Assembly (NCBI RefSeq): GCF_963576545.1
Contig: NW_026870563.1
Location: 372,001 to 436,000, forward strand
Direction: 5' to 3'
DNA length: 64,000 nucleotides
Origin: Limanda limanda
Taxonomy: Eukaryota > Chordata > Actinopteri > Pleuronectiformes > Pleuronectidae
Part shown: positions 22,487 through 34,842 of the stretch, piece by piece
Numbering within the stretch: position 1 is the stretch's first letter
Layout: every line of letters begins with the position of its first letter
Translations under genes and position numbers: made by a program
Notes under the pieces: generated by a model
Told to the model about the DNA's origin: nothing
Seen by the model: the letters and a program-made list of their open reading frames with translations, nothing else
Databases searched by the model: none

Positions 22487-25360
22487 GAAAGTGGTTGCAT
22501 CTGGACTAATTTGGGTTCTGCGGATCGATTGGTACCATCCCCGAGCTTGTACGACCTTCGAAAGAGGTCGACCGACGAAATTCCCCCAAATCTGAGGAGA
22601 TATTCTTGAATAACTTTTTTTGTGAAGGTCGGAGAGACTTGCAAGTAGGCTCTACCCCCACTAAATGGGGTTACGCGCATCGATCGGTACCATCCTTGAG
22701 CTTCTCCGACTTTCGGAAGGGTTAGGGTTAGGGTTAGGGATGAAAGCACATAGGAGAAAGAGATATTCTTGAATAACTTTTTTTGTGAAGGTCGGAGAGA
22801 CTTGCAAGTAGGCTCTACCCCCACTAAATGGGGTAGCGCGCATCGATCGGTACCATCCTTGAGCTTCTCCGACTTTCTGAAGGGTTAGGGTTAGGGTTAG
22901 GGATGAAAGCACATAGGAGAAAGAGATATTCTTGAATAACTTTTTTTGTGAAGGTCGGAGAGACTTGCAAGTAGGCTCTACCCCCACTAAATGGGGTAGC
23001 GCGCATCGATCGGTACCATCCTTGAGCTTCTCCGACTTTCGGAAGGGTTAGGGTTAGGGTTAGGGATGAAAGCACATAGGAGAAAGAGATATTCTTGAAT
23101 AACTTTTTTTGTGAAGGTCGGAGAGACTTGGAAAGTGGTTGCATCTGGACTAATTTGGGTCCTGCGGATCGATTGGTACCATCCCCGAGCTTGTACGACC
23201 TTCGGAAGAGGTCGACCGACGAAATTCCCCCAAATCTGAGGAGATATTCTTGAATAACTTTTTTTGTGAAGGTCGGAGAGACTTGCAAGTAGGCTCTACC
23301 CCCACTAAATGGGGTTGCGCGCATCGATCGGTACCATCCTTGAGCTTCTCCGACTTTCGGAAGGGTTAGGGTTAGGGTTAGGGATGAAAGCACATAGGAG
23401 AAAGAGATATTCTTGAATAACTTTTTTTGTGAAGGTCGGAGAGACTTGCAAGTAGGCTCTACCCCCACTAAATGGGGTAGCGCGCATCGATCGGTACCAT
23501 CCTTGAGCTTCTCCGACTTTCGGAAGGGTTAGGGTTAGGGTTAGGGATGAAAGCACATAGGAGAAAGAGATATTCTTGAATAACTTTTTTTGTGAAGGTC
23601 GGAGAGACTTGGAAAGTGGTTGCATCTGGACTAATTTGGGTCCTGCGGATCGATTGGTACCATCCCCGAGCTTGTACGACCTTCGGAAGAGGTCGACCGA
23701 CGAAATTCCCCCAAATCTGAGGAGATATTCTTGAATAACTTTTTTTGTGAAGGTCGGAGAGACTTGCAAGTAGGCTCTACCCCCACTAAATGGGGTTGCG
23801 CGCATCGATCAGTACCATCCTTGAGCTTCTCCGACTTTCGGAAGGGTTAGGGTTAGGGTTAGGGATGAAAGCACATAGGAGAAAGAGATATTCTTGAATA
23901 ACTTTTTTTGTGAAGGTCGGAGAGACTTGCAAGTAGGCTCTACCCCCACTAAATGGGGTAGCGCGCATCGATCGGTACCATCCTTGAGCTTCTCCGACTT
24001 TCGGAAGGGTTAGGGTTAGGGTTAGGGATGAAAGCACATAGAAGAAAGAGATATTCTTGAATAACTATTTTTGTGAAGGTCGGAGAGACTTGGAAAGTGG
24101 TTGCATCTGGACTAATTTGGGTCCTGCGGATCGATTGGTACCATCCCCGAGCTTGTACGACCTTCGAAAGAGGTCGACCGACGAAATTCCCCCAAATCTG
24201 AGGAGATATTCTTGAATAACTTTTTTTGTGAAGGTCGGAGAGACTTGCAAGTAGGCTCTACCCCCACTAAATGGGGTAGCGCGCATCGATCGGTACCATC
24301 CTTGAGCTTCTCCGACTTTCGGAAGGGTTAGGGTTAGGGATGAAAGCACATAGGAGAAAGAGATATTCTTGAATAACTTTTTTTGTGAAGGTCGGAGAGA
24401 CTTGGAAAGTGGTTGCATCTGGACTAATTTGGGTCCTGCGGATCGATTGGTACCATCCCCGAGCTTGTACGACCTTCGAAAGAGGTCGACCGACGAAATT
24501 CCCCCAAATCTGAGGAGATATTCTTACATAACTTTTTTTGTGAAGGTCGGAGAGACTTGCAAGTAGGCTCTACCCCCACTAAATGGGGTAGCGCGCATCG
24601 ATCGGTACCATCCTTGAGCTTCTCCGACTTTCGGAAGGGTTAGGGTTAGGGATGAAAGCACATAGGAGAAAGAGATATTCTTGAATAACTTTTTTTGTGA
24701 AGGTCGGAGAGACTTGCAAGTAGGCTCTACCCCCACTAAATGGGGTAGCGCGCATCGATCGGTACCATCCTTGAGCTTCTCCGACTTTCGGAAGGGTTAG
24801 GGTTAGGGTTAGGGATGAAAGCACATAGGAGAAAGAGATATTCTTGAATAACTTTTTTTGTGAAGGTCGGAGAGACTTGGAAAGTGGTTGCATCTGGACT
24901 AATTTGGGTCCTGCGGATCGATTGGTACCATCCCCGAGCTTGTACGACCTTCGGAAGAGGTCGACCGACGAAATTCCCCCAAATCTGAGGAGATATTCTT
25001 GAATAACTTTTTTTGTGAAGGTCGGAGAGACTTGCAAGTAGGCTCTACCCCCACTAAATGGGGTTGCGCGCATCGATCGGTACCATCCTTGAGCTTCTCC
25101 GACTTTCGGAAGGGTTAGGGTTAGGGTTAGGGATGAAAGCACATAGGAGAAAGAGATATTCTTGAATAACTTTTTTTGTGAAGGTCGGAGAGACTTGCAA
25201 GTAGGCTCTACCCCCACTAAATGGGGTAGCGCGCATCGATCGGTACCATCTTTGAGCTTCTCCGACTTTCGGAAGGGTTAGGGTTAGGGTTAGGGATGAA
25301 AGCACATAGGAGAAAGAGATATTCTTGAATAACTTTTTTTGTGAAGGTCGGAGAGACTTG
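22487..25360 (+). repeat. Mixed zone with partial HOR-3518 content
   Basis: B starts are spaced 644, 481, 481, 312, 475 and 481 bp. The stretch around 23.1-24.9 kb repeats 13.4-15.1 kb at offset about 9,755, including the ACATAGAAGA/CTATTTTTG pair (24039-24073), TTCGAAAG and TACATAAC (24525) markers. The last copy of the left-type GGGGTTACGC variant lies at about 22671. No unique sequence is present. Confidence 0.82.
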
Positions 25361-28300
25361 GAAAGTGGTTGCATCTGGACTAATTTGGGTCCTGCGGATC
25401 GATTGGTACCATCCCCGAGCTTGTACGACCTTCGGAAGAGGTCGACCGACGAAATTCCCCCAAATCTGAGGAGATATTCTTGAATAACTTTTTTTGTGAA
25501 GGTCGGAGAGACTTGCAAGTAGGCTCTACCCCCACTAAATGGGGTTGCGCGCATCGATCAGTACCATCTTTGAGCTTCTCCGACTTTCGGAAGGGTTAGG
25601 GTTAGGGTTAGGGATGAAAGCACATAGGAGAAAGAGATATTCTTGAATAACTTTTTTTGTGAAGGTCGGAGAGACTTGGAAAGTGGTTGCATCTGGACTA
25701 ATTTGGGTCCTGCGGATCGATTGGTACCATCCCCGAGCTTGTACGACCTTCGGAAGAGGTCGACCGACGAAATTCCCCCAAATCTGAGGAGATATTCTTG
25801 AATAACTTTTTTTGTGAAGGTCGGAGAGACTTGCAAGTAGGCTCTACCCCCACTAAATGGGGTTGCGCGCATCGATCAGTACCATATTTGAGCTTCTCCG
25901 ACTTTCGGAAGGGTTAGGGTTAGGGTTAGGGATGAAAGCACATAGGAGAAAGAGATATTCTTGAATAACTTTTTTTGTGAAGGTCGGAGAGACTTGCAAG
26001 TAGGCTCTACCCCCACTAAATGGGGTAGCGCGCATCGATCGGTACCATCCTTGAGCTTCTCCGACTTTCGGAAGGGTTAGGGTTAGGGTTAGGGATGAAA
26101 GCACATAGGAGAAAGAGATATTCTTGAATAACTTTTTTTGTGAAGGTCGGAGAGACTTGCAAGTAGGCTCTACCCCCACTAAATGGGGTAGCGCGCATCG
26201 ATCGGTAGCATCCTTGAGCTTCTCCGACTTTTGGAAGGGTTAGGGTTAGGGTTAGGGATGAAAGCACATAGGAGAAAGAGATATTCTTGAATAACTTTTT
26301 TTGTGAAGGTCGGAGAGACTTGCAAGTAGGCTCTACCCCCACTAAATGGGGTAGCGCGCATCGATCGGTACCATCCTTGAGCTTCTCCGACTTTCGGAAG
26401 GGTTAGGGTTAGGGTTAGGGATGAAAGCACATAGGAGAAAGAGATATTCTTGAATAACTTTTTTTGTGAAGGTCGGAGAGACTTGGAAAGTGGTTGCATC
26501 TGGACTAATTTGGGTCCTGCGGATCGATTGGTACCATCCCCGAGCTTGTACGACCTTCGGAAGAGGTCGACCGACGAAATTCCCCCAAATCTGAGGAGAT
26601 ATTCTTGAATAACTTTTTTTGTGAAGGTCGGAGAGACTTGCAAGTAGGCTCTACCCCCACTAAATGGGGTTGCGCGCATCGATCAGTACCATATTTGAGC
26701 TTCTCCGACTTTCGGAAGGGTTAGGGTTAGGGTTAGGGATGAAAGCACATAGGAGAAAGAGATATTCTTGAATAACTTTTTTTGTGAAGGTCGGAGAGAC
26801 TTGAAAAGTGGTTGCATCTGGACTAATTTGGGTCCTGCGGATCGATTGGTACCATCCACGAGCTTGTACGACCTTCGGAAGAGGTCGACCGACGAAATTC
26901 CCCCAAATCTGAGGAGATATTCTTGAATAACTTTTTTTGTGAAGGTCGGAGAGACTTGCAAGTAGGCTCTACCCCCACTAAATGGGGTTGCGCGCATCGA
27001 TCAGTACCATATTTGAGCTTCTCCGACTTTCGGAAGGGTTAGGGTTAGGGTTAGGGATGAAAGCACATAGGAGAAAGAGATATTCTTGAATAACTTTTTT
27101 TGTGAAGGTCGGAGAGACTTGCAAGTAGGCTCTACCCCCACTAAATGGGGTAGCGCGCATCGATCGGTACCATCCTTGAGCTTCTCCGACTTTCGGAAGG
27201 GTTAGGGTTAGGGTTAGGGATGAAAGCACATAGGAGAAAGAGATATTCTTGAATAACTTTTTTTGTGAAGGTCGGAGAGACTTGCAAGTAGGCTCTACCC
27301 CCACTAAATGGGGTAGCACGCATCGATCGGTACCATCCTTGAGCTTCTCCGACTTTTGGAAGGGTTAGGGTTAGGGTTAGGGATGAAAGCACATAGGAGA
27401 AAGAGATATTCTTGAATAACTTTTTTTGTGAAGGTCGGGGAGACTTGCAAGTAGGCTCTACCCCCACTAAATGGGGTAGCGCGCATCGATCGGTACCATC
27501 TTTGAGCTTCTCCGACTTTCGGAAGGGTTAGGGTTAGGGTTAGGGATGAAAGCACATAGGAGAAAGAGATATTCTTGAATAACTTTTTTTGTGAAGGTCG
27601 GAGAGACTTGGAAAGTGGTTGCATCTGGACTAATTTGGGTCCTGCGGATCGATTGGTACCATCCCCGAGCTTGTACGACCTTCGGAAGAGGTCGACCGAC
27701 GAAATTCCCCCAAATCTGAGGAGATATTCTTGAATAACTTTTTTTGTGAAGGTCGGAGAGACTTGCAAGTAGGCTCTACCCCCACTAAATGGGGTTGCGC
27801 GCATCGATCAGTACCATATTTGAGCTTCTCCGACTTTCGGAAGGGTTAGGGTTAGGGTTAGGGATGAAAGCACATAGGAGAAAGAGATATTCTTGAATAA
27901 CTTTTTTTGTGAAGGTCGGAGAGACTTGCAAGTAGGCTCTACCCCCACTAAATGGGGTAGCGTGCATCGATCGGTACCATCCTTGAGCTTCTCCGACTTT
28001 CGGAAGGGTTAGGGTTAGGGTTAGGGATGAAAGCACATAGGAGAAAGAGATATTCTTGAATAACTTTTTTTGTGAAGGTCGGAGAGACTTGCAAGTAGGC
28101 TCTACCCCCACTAAATGGGGTAGCGCGCATCGATCGGTACCATCCTTGAGCTTCTCCGACTTTCGGAAGGGTTAGGGTTAGGGTTAGGGATGAAAGCACA
28201 TAGGAGAAAGAGATATTCTTGAATAACTTTTTTTGTGAAGGTCGGGGAGACTTGCAAGTAGGCTCTACCCCCACTAAATGGGGTAGCGCGCATCGATCGG

Positions 28301-30040
28301 TACCATCCTTGAGCTTCTCCGACTTTCGGAAGGGTTAGGGTTAGGGTTAGGGATGAAAGCACATAGGAGAAAGAGATATTCTTGAATAACTTTTTTTGTG
28401 AAGGTCGGAGAGACTTGGAAAGTGGTTGCATCTGGACTAATTTGGGTCCTGCGGATCGATTGGTACCATCCCCGAGCTTGTACGACCTTCGGAAGAGGTC
28501 GACCGACGAAATTCCCCCAAATCTGAGGAGATATTCTTACATAACTTTTTTTGTGAAGGTCGGAGAGACTTGCAAGTAGGCTCTACCCCCACTAAATGGG
28601 GTAGCGCGCATCGATCGGTACCATCCTTGAGCTTCTCCGACTTTCGGAAGGGTTAGGGTTAGGGTTAGGGATGAAAGCACATAGGAGAAAGAGATATTCT
28701 TGAATAACTTTTTTTGTGAAGGTCGGAGAGACTTGCAAGTAGGCTCTACCCCCACTAAATGGGGTAGCGCGCATCGATCGGTACCATCCTTGAGCTTCTC
28801 CGACTTTCGGAAGGGTTAGGGTTAGGGTTAGGGATGAAAGCACATAGGAGAAAGAGATATTCTTGAATAACTTTTTTTGTGAAGGTCGGAGAGACTTGGA
28901 AAGTGGTTGCATCTGGACTAATTTGGGTCCTGCGGATCGATTGGTACCATCCCCGAGCTTGTACGACCTTCGGAAGAGGTCGACCGACGAAATTCCCCCA
29001 AATCTGAGGAGATATTCTTGAATAACTTTTTTTGTGAAGGTCGGAGAGACTTGCAAGTAGGCTCTACCCCCACTAAATGGGGTTGCGCGCATCGATCGGT
29101 ACCATCCTTGAGCTTCTCCGACTTTCGGAAGGGTTAGGGTTAGGGTTAGGGATGAAAGCACATAGGAGAAAGAGATATTCTTGAATAACTTTTTTTGTGA
29201 AGGTCGGAGAGACTTGCAAGTAGGCTCTACCCCCACTAAATGGGGTAGCGCACATCGATCGGTACCATCTTTGAGCTTCTCCGACTTTCGGAAGGGTTAG
29301 GGTTAGGGTTAGGGATGAAAGCACATAGGAGAAAGAGATATTCTTGAATAACTTTTTTTGTGAAGGTCGGAGAGACTTGGAAAGTGGTTGCATCTGGACT
29401 AATTTGGGTCCTGCGGATCGATTGGTACCATCCCCGAGCTTGTACGACCTTCGGAAGAGGTCGACCGACGAAATTCCCCCAAATCTGAGGAGATATTCTT
29501 GAATAACTTTTTTTGTGAAGGTCGGAGAGACTTGCAAGTAGGCTCTACCCCCACTAAATTGGGTTGCGCGCATCGATCAGTACCATCCTTGAGCTTCTCC
29601 GACTTTCGGAAGGGTTAGGGTTAGGGTTAGGGATGAAAGCACATAGGAGAAAGAGATATTCTTGAATAACTTTTTTTGTGAAGGTCGGAGAGACTTGCAA
29701 GTAGGCTCTACCCCCACTAAATGGGGTAGCGCGCATCGATCGGTACCATCCTTGAGCTTCTCCGACTTTCGGAAGGGTTAGGGTTAGGGTTAGGGATGAA
29801 AGCACATAGGAGAAAGAGATATTCTTGAATAACTTTTTTTGTGAAGGTCGGAGAGACTTGCAAGTAGGCTCTACCCCTACTAAATGGGGTAGCGCGCATC
29901 GATCGGTACCATCCTTGAGCTTCTCCGACTTTCGGAAGGGTTAGGGTTAGGGTTAGGGATGAAAGCACATAGGAGAAAGAGATATTCTTGAATAACTTTT
30001 TTTGTGAAGGTCGGAGAGACTTGCAAGTAGGCTCTACCCC
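25200..30040 (+). repeat. Long duplicated block, left copy (partner about 54.1-59.2 kb)
   Basis: B starts at 25361, 25679, 26486, 26803, 27611, 28418, 28899 and 29380 correspond to starts at 54280, 54597, 55399, 55711, 56516, 57324, then 58123 and 58604 in the right copy. Shared rare markers are TTGAAAAGTGG (26803 and 55710), CGTGCATCG (27961 and 56868) and TACATAAC (28538 and 57444). The offset drifts from 28,919 to 28,906 through small deletions and then jumps by 318. The variants CCATATTTGAG, TCGGGGAGAC and ACCCCTACT first appear in this block. Block ends are approximate. Confidence 0.85.
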
Positions 30041-30669
30041 CACTAAATGGGGTAGCGCGCATCGATCGGTACCATCTTTGAGCTTCTCCGACTTTCGGAA
30101 GGGTTAGGGTTAGGGTTAGGGATGAAAGCACATAGGAGAAAGAGATATTCTTGAATAACTTTTTTTGTGAAGGTCGGAGAGACTTGCAAGTAGGCTCTAC
30201 CCCCACTAAATGGGGTAGCGCGCATCGATCGGTACCATCCTTGAGCTTCTCCGACTTTCGGAAGGGTTAGGGTTAGGGTTAGGGATGAAAGCACATAGGA
30301 GAAAGAGATATTCTTGAATAACTTTTTTTGTGAAGGTCGGAGAGACTTGCAAGTAGGCTCTACCCCCACTAAATGGGGTAGCGCGCATCGATCGGTACCA
30401 TCCTTGAGCTTCTCCGACTTTTGGAAGGGTTAGGGTTAGGGATGAAAGCACATAGGAGAAAGAGATATTCTTGAATAACTTTTTTTGTGAAGGTCGGGGA
30501 GACTTGCAAGTAGGCTCTACCCCCACTAAATGGGGTAGCGCGCATCAATCGGTACCATCTTTGAGCTTCTCCGACTTTCGGAAGGGTTAGGGTTAGGGTT
30601 AGGGATGAAAGCACATAGGAGAAAGAGATATTCTTGAATAACTTTTTTTGTGAAGGTCGGAGAGACTTG

Positions 30670-33600
30670 GAAAGTGGTTGCATCTGGACTAATTTGGGTC
30701 CTGCGGATCGATTGGTACCATCCCCGAGCTTGTACGACCTTCGGAAGAGGTCGACCGACGAAATTCCCCCAAATCTGAGGAGATATTCTTGAATAACTTT
30801 TTTTTGAAGGTCGGAGAGACTTGCAAGTAGGCTCTACCCCCACTAAATGGGGTTGCGCGCATCGATCAGTACCATATTTGAGCTTCTCCGACTTTCGGAA
30901 GGGTTAGGGTTAGGGTTAGGGATGAAAGCACATAGGAGAAAGAGATATTCTTGAATAACTTTTTTTGTGAAGGTCGGAGAGACTTGCAAGTAGGCTCTAC
31001 CCCCACTAAATGGGGTAGCGCGCATCGATCGGTACCATCCTTGAGCTTCTCCGACTTTCGGAAGGGTTAGGGTTAGGGTTAGGGATGAAAGCACATAGGA
31101 GAAAGAGATATTCTTGAATAACTTTTTTTGTGAAGGTCGGAGAGACTTGGAAAGTGGTTGCATCTGGACTAATTTGGGTCCTGCGGATCGATTGGTACCA
31201 TCCCCGAGCTTGTACGACCTTCGGAAGAGGTCGACCGACGAAATTCCCCCAAATCTGAGGAGATATTCTTGAATAACTTTTTTTGTGAAGGTCGGAGAGA
31301 CTTGCAAGTAGGCTCTACCCCCACTAAATGGGGTTGCGCGCATCGATCGGTACCATCCTTGAGCTTCTCCGACTTTCGGAAGGGTTAGGGTTAGGGTTAG
31401 GGATGAAAGCACATAGGAGAAAGAGATATTCTTGAATAACTTTTTTTGTGAAGGTCGGAGAGACTTGCAAGTAGGCTCTACCCCCACTAAATGGGGTAGC
31501 GCACATCGATCGGTACCATCTTTGAGCTTCTCCGACTTTCGGAAGGGTTAGGGTTAGGGTTAGGGATGAAAGCACATAGGAGAAAGAGATATTCTTGAAT
31601 AACTTTTTTTGTGAAGGTCGGAGAGACTTGGAAAGTGGTTGCATCTGGACTAATTTGGGTCCTGCGGATCGATTGGTACCATCCCCGAGCTTGTACGACC
31701 TTCGGAAGAGGTCGACCGACGAAATTCCCCCAAATCTGAGGAGATATTCTTGAATAACTTTTTTTGTGAAGGTCGGAGAGACTTGCAAGTAGGCTCTACC
31801 CCCACTAAATTGGGTTGCGCGCATCGATCAGTACCATCCTTGAGCTTCTCCGACTTTCGGAAGGGTTAGGGTTAGGGTTAGGGATGAAAGCACATAGGAG
31901 AAAGAGATATTCTTGAATAACTTTTTTTGTGAAGGTCGGAGAGACTTGCAAGTAGGCTCTACCCCCACTAAATGGGGTAGCGCGCATCGATCGGTACCAT
32001 CCTTGAGCTTCTCCGACTTTCGGAAGGGTTAGGGTTAGGGTTAGGGATGAAAGCACATAGGAGAAAGAGATATTCTTGAATAACTTTTTTTGTGAAGGTC
32101 GGAGAGACTTGCAAGTAGGCTCTACCCCTACTAAATGGGGTAGCGCGCATCGATCGGTACCATCCTTGAGCTTCTCCGACTTTCGGAAGGGTTAGGGTTA
32201 GGGTTAGGGATGAAAGCACATAGGAGAAAGAGATATTCTTGAATAACTTTTTTTGTGAAGGTCGGAGAGACTTGCAAGTAGGCTCTACCCCCACTAAATG
32301 GGGTAGCGCGCATCGATCGGTACCATCTTTGAGCTTCTCCGACTTTCGGAAGGGTTAGGGTTAGGGTTAGGGATGAAAGCACATAGGAGAAAGAGATATT
32401 CTTGAATAACTTTTTTTGTGAAGGTCGGAGAGACTTGGAAAGTGGTTGCATCTGGACTAATTTGGGTCCTGCGGATCGATTGGTACCATCCCCGAGCTTG
32501 TACGACCTTCGGAAGAGGTCGACCGACGAAATTCCCCCAAATCTGAGGAGATATTCTTGAATAACTTTTTTTGTGAAGGTCGGAGAGACTTGCAAGTAGG
32601 CTCTACCCCCACTAAATGGGGTTGCGCGCATCGATCAGTACCATCTTTGAGCTTCTCCGACTTTCGGAAGGGTTAGGGTTAGGGTTAGGGATGAAAGCAC
32701 ATAGGAGAAAGAGATATTCTTGAATAACTTTTTTTGTGAAGGTCGGAGAGACTTGGAAAGTGGTTGCATCTGGACTAATTTGGGTCCTGCGGATCGATTG
32801 GTACCATCCCCGAGCTTGTACGACCTTCGGAAGAGGTCGACCGACGAAATTCCCCCAAATCTGAGGAGATATTCTTGAATAACTTTTTTTGTGAAGGTCG
32901 GAGAGACTTGCAAGTAGGCTCTACCCCCACTAAATGGGGTTGCGCGCATCGATCAGTACCATATTTGAGCTTCTCCGACTTTCGGAAGGGTTAGGGTTAG
33001 GGTTAGGGATGAAAGCACATAGGAGAAAGAGATATTCTTGAATAACTTTTTTTGTGAAGGTCGGAGAGACTTGCAAGTAGGCTCTACCCCCACTAAATGG
33101 GGTAGCACGCATCGATCGGTACCATCCTTGAGCTTCTCCGACTTTCGGAAGGGTTAGGGTTAGGGTTAGGGATGAAAGCACATAGGAGAAAGAGATATTC
33201 TTGAATAACTTTTTTTGTGAAGGTCGGAGAGACTTGCAAGTAGGCTCTACCCCCACTAAATGGGGTAGCGCGCATCGATCGGTACCATCCTTGAGCTTCT
33301 CCGACTTTTGGAAGGGTTAGGGTTAGGGTTAGGGATGAAAGCACATAGGAGAAAGAGATATTCTTGAATAACTTTTTTTGTGAAGGTCGGGGAGACTTGC
33401 AAGTAGGCTCTACCCCCACTAAATGGGGTAGCGCGCATCGATCGGTACCATCCTTGAGCTTCTCCGACTTTCGGAAGGGTTAGGGTTAGGGTTAGGGATG
33501 AAAGCACATAGGAGAAAGAGATATTCTTGAATAACTTTTTTTGTGAAGGTCGGAGAGACTTGGAAAGTGGTTGCATCTGGACTAATTTGGGTCCTGCGGA

Positions 33601-34842
33601 TCGATTGGTACCATCCCCGAGCTTGTACGACCTTCGGAAGAGGTCGACCGACGAAATTCCCCCAAATCTGAGGAGATATTCTTGAATAACTTTTTTTGTG
33701 AAGGTCGGAGAGACTTGCAAGTAGGCTCTACCCCCACTAAATGGGGTAGCGCACATCGATCGGTACCATCTTTGAGCTTCTCCGACTTTCGGAAGGGTTA
33801 GGGTTAGGGTTAGGGATGAAAGCACATAGGAGAAAGAGATATTCTTGAATAACTTTTTTTGTGAAGGTCGGAGAGACTTGGAAAGTGGTTGCATCTGGAC
33901 TAATTTGGGTCCTGCGGATCGATTGGTACCATCCCCGAGCTTGTACGACCTTCGGAAGAGGTCGACCGACGAAATTCCCCCAAATCTGAGGAGATATTCT
34001 TGAATAACTTTTTTTGTGAAGGTCGGAGAGACTTGCAAGTAGGCTCTACCCCCACTAAATGGGGTTGCGCGCATCGATCAGTACCATCTTTGAGCTTCTC
34101 CGACTTTCGGAAGGGTTAGGGTTAGGGTTAGGGATGAAAGCACATAGGAGAAAGAGATATTCTTGAATAACTTTTTTTGTGAAGGTCGGAGAGACTTGGA
34201 AAGTGGTTGCATCTGGACTAATTTGGGTCCTGCGGATCGATTGGTACCATCCCCGAGCTTGTACGACCTTCGGAAGAGGTCGACCGACGAAATTCCCCCA
34301 AATCTGAGGAGATATTCTTGAATAACTTTTTTTGTGAAGGTCGGAGAGACTTGCAAGTAGGCTCTACCCCCACTAAATGGGGTTGCGCGCATCGATCAGT
34401 ACCATATTTGAGCTTCTCCGACTTTCGGAAGGGTTAGGGTTAGGGTTAGGGATGAAAGCACATAGGAGAAAGAGATATTCTTGAATAACTTTTTTTGTGA
34501 AGGTCGGAGAGACTTGCAAGTAGGCTCTACCCCCACTAAATGGGGTAGCGCGCATCGATCGGTACCATCCTTGAGCTTCTCCGACTTTCGGAAGGGTTAG
34601 GGTTAGGGTTAGGGATGAAAGCACATAGGAGAAAGAGATATTCTTGAATAACTTTTTTTGTGAAGGTCGGGGAGACTTGCAAGTAGGCTCTACCCCCACT
34701 AAATGGGGTAGCGCGCATCGATCGGTACCATCCTTGAGCTTCTCCGACTTTCGGAAGGGTTAGGGTTAGGGTTAGGGATGAAAGCACATAGGAGAAAGAG
34801 ATATTCTTGAATAACTTTTTTTGTGAAGGTCGGAGAGACTTG
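30670..34842 (+). repeat. Higher-order repeat HOR-4174, copy 1 (4,173 bp)
   Basis: B spacing is 481, 481, 807, 318, 807, 318, 318 and 644 bp, giving 4,174 for 8 B and 18 A units. This copy is one base shorter because the T-run unit near 30800 lost its G (TTTTTTTTGAAGG). It shares ACTAAATTGGGTT (about 31809) with 29558 rather than with the next two copies, so it has exchanged sequence with the block to its left at offset 2,251. Confidence 0.88.
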
